The position numbers and the translations under genes are program-made. A stretch of 64,000 nucleotides of DNA, taken from Nocardioides sp. zg-DK7169 (GTDB taxonomy: Bacteria; Actinomycetota; Actinomycetes; Propionibacteriales; Nocardioidaceae). The notes under the pieces were generated by a model. It saw only the letters and a list, made by a program, of their open reading frames with translations. It was not told the DNA's origin and did not search any database. Below, one piece after another: positions 54,398 through 61,802 of the stretch. Each line of letters opens with the position of its first letter. Positions within the stretch are counted from its first letter, which is position 1. Location of the stretch: assembly GCF_013155365.1 (NCBI RefSeq), contig NZ_JABJRA010000007.1, forward strand, positions 1-64,000. The letters are read 5' to 3'.

Positions 54398-55132
54398 GTG
54401 CCCGGGACGATCCTCATCACCGGCGGCGGCACCGGCCTCGGTGCCGCCATCGCCAGGCTCCTCGGTGCGCTCGGGTGGACGGTGCACGTCGCCGGCCGAC
54501 GGCAGGCGCCGCTCGACGCGGTCGTCGCCGAGGTCCGCGGGGCCGGTGGTCAGGCCCACGCGCACGTCCTCGACGTGCGCGACGCCGAGGCCTGCCTCCG
54601 GGTGGTCGCCGACGTGGTCGCCTGCTCCGGGAGGCTCGACGCCCTGGTCAACAACGCCGGGGTGTTCCGGCGCGGCACCGCGTCCGGGGTCGGCGCCGAT
54701 GACTGGGCGACCACCCTCGAGGTCAACCTCACCGGCGCGCTGCACGCCCTGCAGGCCGCCGTCGCCCAGATGCGGCGCCAGGCGCCGGTCGACGGCTGTC
54801 GCGGACAGGTGCTCAACGTCAACTCCGGCGCCGGGCTGCGCGGCTACGAGCCCGGGGCCGCCTACACCGCGTCGAAGTTCGGCCTGCTGGGCCTCTCCGA
54901 CGCGCTACGACTGGAGGTCGCCCCCGACCTGGTCAAGGTCACCGACGTGGTGGTCGCGGCGGCGGTCGAGAGCGACCTGTCGACCGGCGGATCGGTACGC
55001 CGGCTGCCGGCGCTCGTCGTGGCGCAGGCCGTCGCGAGCGTCCTGACGATGCCCGGCGCCGCCGTGCTCAGCCGCGTCGACCTCACCCAGCTGCCCGAGC
55101 CGGAGCCGCAGCCCCCGGGACCCCGGTCCTGA
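54398..55132 (+). CDS. Short-chain dehydrogenase/reductase in the catabolic cluster
   Basis: 244 aa. TGGGTGLGAAIARLLGALGW binds the cofactor, NNAGVFRRG follows, and the catalytic residues lie in NVNSGAGLRGYEPGAAYTASKFGL. The GTG at 54398 places the Rossmann strand four residues in. It probably oxidises or reduces an alcohol/carbonyl intermediate that then goes to the ALDH encoded 56 bases later. It starts 5 bases after the upstream stop, so it is in the same transcript. Confidence 0.9.
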   Translation: MPGTILITGGGTGLGAAIARLLGALGWTVHVAGRRQAPLDAVVAEVRGAGGQAHAHVLDVRDAEACLRVVADVVACSGRLDALVNNAGVFRRGTASGVGADDWATTLEVNLTGALHALQAAVAQMRRQAPVDGCRGQVLNVNSGAGLRGYEPGAAYTASKFGLLGLSDALRLEVAPDLVKVTDVVVAAAVESDLSTGGSVRRLPALVVAQAVASVLTMPGAAVLSRVDLTQLPEPEPQPPGPRS

Positions 55133-55188
55133 CCCCGCCGACGGGGCCCGTCCGGGCGCCCGTCCCCGTACAGCAGAGGAGCACGAGA

Positions 55189-56538
55189 GTGGAGCACGAG
55201 ATCGTCACCGCGGTGAGCGACGTACGCGCCCGGGTCGCCGACTGGGTGGCGCGCGGCGTCGAGGGGAGGATCGAGGTCCTCGCGCAGTGGGCCGAGGAGC
55301 TGCGGGCCCGCCGGCCCGAGCTGCTGGCCGGCCTGGTGGCCGACACCGGCCGGATCGCGCTCTCGGACATGGAGATCGACTCCGTGCTGGCGTCCATCGA
55401 GCGCCAGTCGGGTTGGGCCCGGGACCTGCTCGGTGCGCCGGCCGGCCGGCCCAGCAGCGACGGCAGCGTGCTGATCACCGACGCGCCGGTGCAGCTCGGT
55501 GTGGTCGGGGTGATCTCGCCGTGGAACTTCCCGCTCCAGCTGGCCCTCATCGACGCGGTCCCGGCGCTGCTGGCGGGCTGTCCGGTGGTCGTGAAGCCGA
55601 GCGAGGTGACCCCCGGCTTCGTGCCCGCGCTGCGGGCGAGCATCGCCGCGGTCCCGGCGCTGGCGGAGGTGCTGGTCGTCGTCGAGGGCGGACCGGAGGC
55701 CGGTCGTGAGCTGGTCTCGCGCGTGGACGCCGTCTGCTTCACCGGCAGCGTGCGCACCGGCCAGGCCGTGGCGGTCGCGGCCGCCGAGGCGTTCGTGCCG
55801 TCGTTCCTCGAGCTGGGCGGCAAGGACGCCGTGATCGTCGCGGCCGACGCCGACCTCGACGTCGCCAGCTCGGCGATCCTGTGGGGCTCCACCGCCAACA
55901 CCGGGCAGTCGTGCATGTCCCTGGAGCGGGTGTACGCCGAGCGGTCGGTCGCCGAGGAGCTCGTCGAGCTGATCGTGCGCAAGGCGGCCGCCGTGCGCCT
56001 CGCCGTACCGGCCCCGGCCGACGGCGAGATGGGCCCGTTCATCGACTCCCGCCAGGCGGCGGTCGTCGCCGAGCACATCCGGGACGCCGTGGAGCGCGGC
56101 GCCGTGGTGCGCCACGGCGGTGAGGTCGAGGAGCACGGCGGGCGGCCCTACCTGCGCCCCACCGTGCTGTCCGGCGTCGACCACACGATGACGGTGATGA
56201 CCGAGGAGACCTTCGGGCCGGTGATCCCGGTGATGGCGGTCGACGACCTCGACCAGGCCGTCGCGCTCGCCAACGACACCCGCTACGGGCTCTCCGGTGC
56301 CGTCTTCGGCAGCCGCGAGGTCGCCCAGGCCGTCGCCGCCCGCCTCGAGGCGGGCGGCGTCAGCATCAACGACGTGTGCCTGACCGGACTGGTCCCGGAG
56401 GGGGAGAAGCAGGCGTTCAAGCTCTCCGGTCTCGGCCCGAGCCGCATGGGCCCGGCCTCGGTGCGTCGGTTCCTGCGCCAGCGGGTGCTGCTGACCCGCG
56501 AGGAGCCGAAGCTGCAGCCGTGGTGGTACCAGGCCTGA
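55189..56538 (+). CDS. NAD(P)-dependent aldehyde dehydrogenase
   Basis: 449 aa, slightly short for the family (usually ~480-500) at the N-terminus. GVISPWNFPLQL, the general base E208 (FLELGGKDA) and the nucleophile C242 (NTGQSCMS) are intact, as is EETFGPVIPV. It oxidises an aldehyde to the acid. GTG 55189 has GCAGAGGAG upstream. It is last in the + strand run that begins with the ABC importer at 50190, consistent with finishing the catabolism of the imported molecule. Confidence 0.94.
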   Translation: MEHEIVTAVSDVRARVADWVARGVEGRIEVLAQWAEELRARRPELLAGLVADTGRIALSDMEIDSVLASIERQSGWARDLLGAPAGRPSSDGSVLITDAPVQLGVVGVISPWNFPLQLALIDAVPALLAGCPVVVKPSEVTPGFVPALRASIAAVPALAEVLVVVEGGPEAGRELVSRVDAVCFTGSVRTGQAVAVAAAEAFVPSFLELGGKDAVIVAADADLDVASSAILWGSTANTGQSCMSLERVYAERSVAEELVELIVRKAAAVRLAVPAPADGEMGPFIDSRQAAVVAEHIRDAVERGAVVRHGGEVEEHGGRPYLRPTVLSGVDHTMTVMTEETFGPVIPVMAVDDLDQAVALANDTRYGLSGAVFGSREVAQAVAARLEAGGVSINDVCLTGLVPEGEKQAFKLSGLGPSRMGPASVRRFLRQRVLLTREEPKLQPWWYQA

Positions 56539-56560
56539 GCCTCACGTCACCTCTCGCACC

Positions 56561-57331
56561 TCACCAGGGCTGGATGCCCTCGTCGTCGCGGAAGGTGCCG
56601 GTCGGTCCGCCGTCGGGCAGCGTCGCGAGCTGGAGGAAGATCGCGGCGCCCTGCTCGGGCGTGCGGTGGCCCTGGAAGCCGTTGAGGTCGGTGGCGACGT
56701 AGCCGGGGCAGCCGGCGTTGATGAGGATCCCGGTGTCGGCGAGCTCCTTGGCGTACTGGATCGTGACGGCGTTGAGGAAGGACTTGGATGGCGAGTACGC
56801 CGCCGAGATCGGGCCGACGGCATCGGCCTGGGCGGTCTGCAGGGTGAGCGAGCCGACCGTGCTGGAGACGTTGACGATGCGCGGTGAGGTCGCGCGACGC
56901 AGCATCGGCAGCATCGCGTTGGTCACCCGGATCACGCCGACGACGTTGGTGTCGACGACCGCGAGGACCAGCTCGGGGCTCACCCGGGTCGGCTCCTGCG
57001 GCACCCCGCCGGTGACGCCGGCGTTGTTGACGAGCACGTCGAGGCCGCCCTGGGCCTCGAGCTGGGCCGCCGCGGCGGCGACGCTGGCGTCGTCGGTGAC
57101 GTCGAGCGGTACGCCGAACACGTCGAGGCCCTCGGCGCGGAGCTTGGCCACGGCCTCCTCGCGCCGGCCGGTGTCGCGGGCGCCAAGGCCGACGCGGAAC
57201 CCGAGGCGGGCGAGGCCGGCGGCGATCTCGTAGCCGATGCCCTTGTTGGCGCCGGTGACGAGCGCGGTCTTCTGGTCGGTCTGGTGGTGCTGGGTGGTCT
57301 GGGTGCTGTTCTCGGTGTTGTTCTCGGTCAT
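56561..57331 (-). CDS. SDR, carbonyl reductase type
   Basis: 256 aa. A Gln/Thr/Asn-rich 20-residue start precedes TGANKGIGYEIA, the cofactor motif of carbonyl-reductase-like SDRs, followed by NNAG, VNVSSTVGSL and YSPSK. The end ...GGPTGTFRDDEGIQPW is typical of that branch. It likely reduces quinones or carbonyl toxicants with NADPH. It is divergent from a LysR gene with a perfect inverted repeat between them. Confidence 0.92.
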   Translation of the reverse strand: MTENNTENSTQTTQHHQTDQKTALVTGANKGIGYEIAAGLARLGFRVGLGARDTGRREEAVAKLRAEGLDVFGVPLDVTDDASVAAAAAQLEAQGGLDVLVNNAGVTGGVPQEPTRVSPELVLAVVDTNVVGVIRVTNAMLPMLRRATSPRIVNVSSTVGSLTLQTAQADAVGPISAAYSPSKSFLNAVTIQYAKELADTGILINAGCPGYVATDLNGFQGHRTPEQGAAIFLQLATLPDGGPTGTFRDDEGIQPW

Positions 57332-57387
57332 GCCTCGATCCTGTGCGCCGCGTGCCGGGCGGGTCCAAGACCGATCGGGTCGGGTCC

Positions 57388-57404
57388 GATACCGCGCGGG
57401 TATC
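57388..57404. promoter_or_regulatory. LysR box between the SDR and LysR genes
   Basis: GATACC-GCGCG-GGTATC is a perfect 17-bp inverted repeat containing the T-N11-A pattern (57390 to 57402) expected of LysR-type regulators. It lies 31 bases before the LysR start and 57 before the SDR start. Confidence 0.75.
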
Positions 57405-57434
57405 GCTGCAGGTGAGCGGGGTAACGTCGAGGTC

Positions 57435-58280
57435 GTGGAGACCCGCGAGCTGCGTTACTTCCTCGCCGTCGCCGAGGAGTCGCACGTCGGCCGCGCCGCC
57501 GAGCGCCTCGGGATGGCCCAGCCGCCGCTGTCGCGCGCGATCGCCGGGCTGGAGCGGCGCCTCGGCGCCGACCTGTTCGTGCGTACGTCGCGGGGGGTGA
57601 CGCTCACGGGCGCGGGGGAGACGCTGCTGCGCGAGGGGCGGGCCGCGCTCGCCGCGGTCGAGGCGGCCGAGCGCCGTACCCGTCGTACCGCTGCGGCCGG
57701 CGCCCGAGCCCCCGTCGTGCTCACCGCCAAGGCGGGTGCGTCGAGCGAGCTGATGGCCAAGTTGCTCGACGCGTACGCCGCCGAGCCGGACGCCGTCGAC
57801 GTGGACGTCGTGCTGAGCCCGCCCGGGCACCAGGCCGTGATGCTGCGCGACGGCCGCGCCGACGTCGCGCTCCTGCACCTGCCCTTCGACGACACGAGCG
57901 GGTTCGACATGGACACCCTGCTCGTCGACGAGCAGGTGCTGATCCTGCCCGCCGCCCATCCGCTCAGCAACCGGACCTCCCTGACCGTTGCCGAGGCCGC
58001 CTCGATCCCGGACCTGCCGCTGCCGCGGTGGCCGCACCTCGACGGCACCTACCCCGCCGGCCCGGGCCCCGAGCTCCGCGACCTGACCCAGGTCCTCCAG
58101 CTGGTCCGCCTGGGCCGCACCGCGATCATGCTGCCCGAGTCCGCAGCCGCCGGTCTGCACGACGGCCTCGCCGTCCTACCCCTCACCGACGCGCCGCAGG
58201 TCACCACCGTCATCGCCTGGCCCCCGCACAGCACCTCCCCGGGCGTCGCCGGTCTGGTGCGTACCGCGGGGAGGTTGTGA
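57435..58280 (+). CDS. LysR-family transcriptional regulator
   Basis: 281 aa from GTG 57435. The winged HTH is VETRELRYFLAVAEESHVGRAAERLGMAQPPLSRAIAGLERRLGADLFVRTSRGVTLTGAG. A periplasmic-binding-like effector domain follows, with AVMLRDGRADVALLHLPF. It most likely activates the divergent carbonyl-reductase-type SDR in response to its substrate, acting at the GATACC/GGTATC repeat. Confidence 0.93.
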   Translation: METRELRYFLAVAEESHVGRAAERLGMAQPPLSRAIAGLERRLGADLFVRTSRGVTLTGAGETLLREGRAALAAVEAAERRTRRTAAAGARAPVVLTAKAGASSELMAKLLDAYAAEPDAVDVDVVLSPPGHQAVMLRDGRADVALLHLPFDDTSGFDMDTLLVDEQVLILPAAHPLSNRTSLTVAEAASIPDLPLPRWPHLDGTYPAGPGPELRDLTQVLQLVRLGRTAIMLPESAAAGLHDGLAVLPLTDAPQVTTVIAWPPHSTSPGVAGLVRTAGRL

Positions 58281-58298
58281 GGGGCTTGGTCTCCTAGC

Positions 58299-58316
58299 CC
58301 CCGCCGAGAGGCGGGG
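58299..58316 (+). terminator. Terminator hairpin after the LysR gene
   Basis: CCCCGCC-GAGA-GGCGGGG, a perfect 7-bp stem 18 bases after the stop and followed by TCT. Confidence 0.65.
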
Positions 58317-58409
58317 TCTGACCTGCGTCGAGGTGACGGTGCAACGCGGGGCACCCCGCCGCCTATGCCAGCACCAACCGGCTCGCCGACGTACCGGAAC
58401 GGCCGGCAG

Positions 58410-59027
58410 CTAATGGCCCGGTGGTGCGAAGGCGCGCCGTACCGTCTCGCGGAGTAGATCGCGGCGCTGTTGGTGGACCGCGGCCGGCTCGTCCGCGGTC
58501 GCGGCGTAGACGTTGCTCACGGGCGACCACGCCATCGACATCGCGATCACCATTGCCATCACGTCGAACGGGTCGGCCCGGCCAGCGACGTCGCTAATGG
58601 CGCCCGACCGCTGTGCCGACGCGATCGCCGTGAGTTTGGGCTCGTCGATGCGGTCGTCGCCCAGGAGGTGCCCCGTCGGTTGTCGTTCGAGCCGGGCCCA
58701 GGTCGCGAGCCGGATCAGGTCGGGGCGGTCGAGATACTCGTCGTACAACCGCACCGCCCAATCGGCGAGGTCGTCGGCGGAGATCGGTACGACCTCCATG
58801 ATGCGCTCCAGCGAGGCCGCGAAGACGGTGTCGAAGAGCCGGTCCTTGCTTCCGAAGTACGAGTAGAGCTGGGCCTTGTTCGTGGCAGCGGCGGCGGCGA
58901 TCCGGTCGACCCGCGCCCCGGCGATCCCGTGCCGGGCGAACTCGTCGGTCGCCGCCTCGAGGATCCGTTGTCGGGTGGCCTCACCCTTGCTCGTCAGGGA
59001 GGTACCCGAGGATCGCGGCGTGCTCAC
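58410..59027 (-). CDS. TetR-family regulator, divergent from an alcohol dehydrogenase
   Basis: 205 aa. The HTH segment reads TRQRILEAATDEFARHGIAGARVDRIAAAAATNKAQLYSYFGSKDRLFDTVF, followed by a TetR_C domain with many hydrophobic helices. The GTG start is at 59027. Codon choice is a little less GC-extreme than in the genes to its left, in keeping with accessory DNA. It likely represses the adjacent ADH gene through AACCA/TGGTT sites. The inducer is unknown. Confidence 0.9.
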   Translation of the reverse strand: MSTPRSSGTSLTSKGEATRQRILEAATDEFARHGIAGARVDRIAAAAATNKAQLYSYFGSKDRLFDTVFAASLERIMEVVPISADDLADWAVRLYDEYLDRPDLIRLATWARLERQPTGHLLGDDRIDEPKLTAIASAQRSGAISDVAGRADPFDVMAMVIAMSMAWSPVSNVYAATADEPAAVHQQRRDLLRETVRRAFAPPGH

Positions 59028-59095
59028 GAGCCAAGAGTACCAACCGGTCTGTTTGGAAATTGGAACTCCGTCTGCCTAGAGTTGCCGGACAAACT

Positions 59096-59107
59096 AACCA
59101 GTTGGTT
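59096..59107. promoter_or_regulatory. TetR operator and promoter upstream of the ADH gene
   Basis: AACCA-GT-TGGTT is a perfect inverted repeat 13 bases before the ADH ATG. A related element, CCAACCGGTCTGTTTGG, lies at about 59040-59055. A possible promoter is TTGGAA (59053-59058) with TAGAGT (59077-59082), so bound repressor would sit on and after it. Confidence 0.55.
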
Positions 59108-59120
59108 TTAGGAGTTCCCG

Positions 59121-60161
59121 ATGCGAAGCACCACCGCGTACCAGGCGGCAACCCCTGGCTCGAGCCTCGAGCAGGTGACGATCGAGCGACGCGACCTGCG
59201 ATCCGACGACGTGGCGGTGCGGGTGACGCACTGCGGGGTCTGCCACAGCGACTTGCACGCGCTCGGGGCCTCGGAGTCGAGCGCCTTCCCGGTCGTGCCC
59301 GGTCATGAGTTCGTCGGGGAGGTCACCGCTGTCGGTGCCGCGGTGACGGCGTTCGCCGTCGGCGACCCGGTCGCCGTCGGCAACATCGTGGACTCCTGTG
59401 GCTCCTGCCCGATGTGCCGCGCCGGCCAGGAGAACTTCTGCCGGGAGTTCCCCACCCTCACCTACGGCGGACGCGACCGGCTCGACGGCTCGGTGACCCA
59501 AGGCGCGTACGCCGCGGAGTACGTCGTGCGCGACCGGTTCGTCTACCACCGCCCGCCCGGCCTGGACCCCGCCGCCGTCGCGCCGCTGATGTGTGCCGGC
59601 ATCACGGTCTGGGAGCCGCTGCGCCGCTGGCAGGTCGGCCCGGGAACCCGGGTCGGCGTGGTCGGTCTGGGCGGGCTGGGCCACCTCGCGGTCAAGCTCG
59701 CGCACGCGCTCGGCGCCCAGGTCACCGTCTTCACCACCTCGCCGAGCAAGTCGGAGGACGCGCGCGAACTGGGCGCTCACCACGTCGTCATCTCAACCGA
59801 CGAGTCCGCGATGGCCGCGGTCGCCGACTCCCAGGACCTGGTCATCGACACCGTCTCGGCCGCCCACGATCTGACGCCTTACGTTGCAGCCGTCGCCCTC
59901 GACGGCACTCTGTGCTCCCTCGGGCACCTCGGCACGGTGACCATCGAAACCACGGCGCTCCTGATCGGTCGCAAGAGCCTGTCGTCCGCCGGCAGCGGAG
60001 GCCGACCAGCCACCCAGGACCTCCTCGACTTCTGCGGCCGGCACGGCATCACTGCCGACGTCGAAGTGCTGCCGTCGAGCGCGGTCGCGATCGCGCTGGA
60101 CCGGCTCGCCCGCAACGACGTCCGCTATCGGTTCGTCCTGGACCTCACGGACCTCAGCTGA
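59121..60161 (+). CDS. Zinc-dependent alcohol dehydrogenase (NADP-type, YahK/CAD-like)
   Basis: 346 aa. The catalytic zinc ligands lie in THCGVCHSD and PGHEF. The structural zinc is bound by four Cys in DSCGSCPMCRAGQENFC. GVVGLGGLGHLAVKLAHALGA is the Rossmann motif. It resembles broad-range aldehyde reductases of the YahK/cinnamyl-alcohol type. It has a TAGGAG RBS and a TetR operator right upstream. A hairpin ends the unit, so it is transcribed alone. Confidence 0.94.
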   Translation: MRSTTAYQAATPGSSLEQVTIERRDLRSDDVAVRVTHCGVCHSDLHALGASESSAFPVVPGHEFVGEVTAVGAAVTAFAVGDPVAVGNIVDSCGSCPMCRAGQENFCREFPTLTYGGRDRLDGSVTQGAYAAEYVVRDRFVYHRPPGLDPAAVAPLMCAGITVWEPLRRWQVGPGTRVGVVGLGGLGHLAVKLAHALGAQVTVFTTSPSKSEDARELGAHHVVISTDESAMAAVADSQDLVIDTVSAAHDLTPYVAAVALDGTLCSLGHLGTVTIETTALLIGRKSLSSAGSGGRPATQDLLDFCGRHGITADVEVLPSSAVAIALDRLARNDVRYRFVLDLTDLS

Positions 60162-60165
60162 GACA

Positions 60166-60185
60166 GAGTCGTCGCTCCACGACTC
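60166..60185 (+). terminator. Terminator hairpin after the ADH gene
   Basis: GAGTCGT-CGCTCC-ACGACTC, a perfect 7-bp stem with a 6-base loop, starts 4 bases after the stop. Confidence 0.6.
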
Positions 60186-60290
60186 CCCTATCGATGCCGC
60201 GCGCAGCCCTGGAGCCGCACACGCCGTGACACGCGAACCTGGCTCCGGACCCGGTCGCCGGAGTCGCGTCATATCGGCCCCCTTCTGTTG

Positions 60291-61469
60291 TCAACCGGTC
60301 CGGCGTAGCGTCTTGTCCGCGGGTCCGGGAAGTGGCTGATCCGAAGTGTCGATGAGCAGGGGAAGGTCGACCGCGCTGGATTTTTGAGACGCCCTGCAGT
60401 GCCCTCCCGGACCCGTGCCAACGTCCTCGACGGCGGCGCGTTGAGCGTCCTCGAGGAGTTGGCGGTAGATCGCATCTGAGATCCTGCGCTTGAGGCAGCG
60501 GATCGCCTCGAGGGGCTTCTTGCCCTCGGCTCGCTTGCGTCGGTAGTAGGCGCGGCCGTCGGTGTCGAGCCGGATCTGGCTGATCGCGGCGATGTGGATC
60601 ATGTGGTTCATCCGCCGGTTCCCGGCACGTGAGAGACGGTGTCGGTTCTGCTCACCAGAGGAGGCGTCGAGGGGTGCGGTGCCCGTCCAGGACGCGAAGC
60701 GGTTGCGGTCGGCGAAGCGGGTCACGTCACCGACGTCGGCCAGGACACGGGCTGCCACGACGGGGCCAACACCATGAAGGTCCATCAGCCGGGAGCCTCG
60801 GGCCAAGACGATCGACTTCAGTTCGGCGGTGGCCTTCTTGATCTTGGCCTCGACCGAGACGAGCTCGGCAAGCTCCTCGGAGGCGATGCGTCGGCGGGTC
60901 TTCCCGGCGATGTCGCGCGGCCTCACGCTGGCCAGCATCGTTTTGGCCTGACCCGTGGTGAGGTCGCGTTTCGCCTGCCCTGGCAGGAGTTCAGCAAGCA
61001 GTGCCTGGAGCCGGTCGACGGTCTGGACCCGGCGCCGGGTGAGTGCTTCACGGCGGTCGGTGAGCATTCGCAGTGCCTCGAGTTCACCGTCGTGCTGCAG
61101 CACCCGCAGGGTCGTGGTGCGCACTGCGACGGCCGCGACCGCGTGCGCGTCGTGGGCGTCGGTCTTGCGGTTGTGCCCGGTGTCGAACAGTCGCACTCGG
61201 GCGGCGAGTTTCGCGGGCACGTCGACCACGTACTCGCCGTCTTCGAGGAGTCGTTGCGCGAGCGGTCGCCCGGCGCCGTTGCTGCCTTCGACCGCCCAGA
61301 CCCGGTCCGGCCACTTCCTGGCGTAGGACCGCATCGCGGCGTAGCCGGCTCGGTCCGTGGTGAACCGACCTGATCCGAGCATCTGCTCGCGCTGACCGAC
61401 GACCTCGATCGTGACCGACAACTTGTGGGGATCCACCCCGATGATGACCTGCTCGACCTTCTGACTCAT
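60291..61469 (-). CDS. IS110-family transposase (DEDD recombinase)
   Basis: 392 aa from ATG 61469. The N-terminal RuvC-like DEDD domain shows D13 (IIGVDPHK), E61 (VWAVEGSNG), and D104/D107 (KTDAHDAHAVA). The C-terminal Transposase_20 domain has LHGVGPVVAARVLADVGDVTRFADRNRFASWTGTAP and SSGEQNRHRLSRAGNRRMNHMIHIAA. The gene looks intact. Such recombinases are guided by a bridge RNA encoded in the element's non-coding end. It is flanked by the ADH gene and a DUF222/HNH gene. Confidence 0.93.
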   Translation of the reverse strand: MSQKVEQVIIGVDPHKLSVTIEVVGQREQMLGSGRFTTDRAGYAAMRSYARKWPDRVWAVEGSNGAGRPLAQRLLEDGEYVVDVPAKLAARVRLFDTGHNRKTDAHDAHAVAAVAVRTTTLRVLQHDGELEALRMLTDRREALTRRRVQTVDRLQALLAELLPGQAKRDLTTGQAKTMLASVRPRDIAGKTRRRIASEELAELVSVEAKIKKATAELKSIVLARGSRLMDLHGVGPVVAARVLADVGDVTRFADRNRFASWTGTAPLDASSGEQNRHRLSRAGNRRMNHMIHIAAISQIRLDTDGRAYYRRKRAEGKKPLEAIRCLKRRISDAIYRQLLEDAQRAAVEDVGTGPGGHCRASQKSSAVDLPLLIDTSDQPLPGPADKTLRRTG

Positions 61470-61608
61470 GTGCTGCTCCCGCCTCTTCGATCCGATGTGG
61501 ACGGCGAGGTGGGCATTGCTACTACGAGCAGGGCAGTCCCTTCTTGAGCCACGCCTCGTCACGGTGACCGGCGGGCCGCAGACCGATAGCGAGCCACACC
61601 AGAACAGC

Positions 61609-61640
61609 CGGTGGGCAGCCGCATAGAGAGCTGCCCGCCG
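61609..61640 (-). ncRNA. Candidate bridge-RNA stem-loop upstream of the IS110 transposase
   Basis: CGGTGGGCAGC and GCTGCCCGCCG form an 11-bp stem (one G-T pair) around a 10-base loop, 140 bases upstream of the transposase start. IS110 bridge RNAs are encoded in this position and consist of stem-loops with guide sequences in their loops. Only the hairpin is seen directly; the RNA itself is predicted. Confidence 0.35.
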
Positions 61641-61802
61641 ATCACCTGGACCGAGTCTGGCCGGACGCCGGTCCTACGGGAATCGTCTAGTAGGCGCGGT
61701 AGGGACATGCCGGACCGCGTGCACGCGTAGCTCGGGCCGCGGGGAGTAGGGCTACAGCCCGGCGGACGACCACAGATGACGTGTCGGGCTCGGCCGGTCG
61801 GT

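Larger units (their letters stand above)
60270..61700 (-). mobile_element. IS110-family insertion sequence (ends approximate)
   Basis: The element is defined by its IS110-type transposase (60291-61469) plus non-coding flanks. IS110 elements lack clear terminal inverted repeats, so I cannot fix the ends. Upstream of the transposase, 333 bases (61470-61802) hold no gene but include a strong stem-loop. The stated limits are an estimate. Confidence 0.55.

Noticed and set aside
60270..60300. Terminal inverted repeats of the insertion sequence
   Set aside because: I compared both flanks by eye and found no matching ends or target duplication, which agrees with the IS110 family lacking them.
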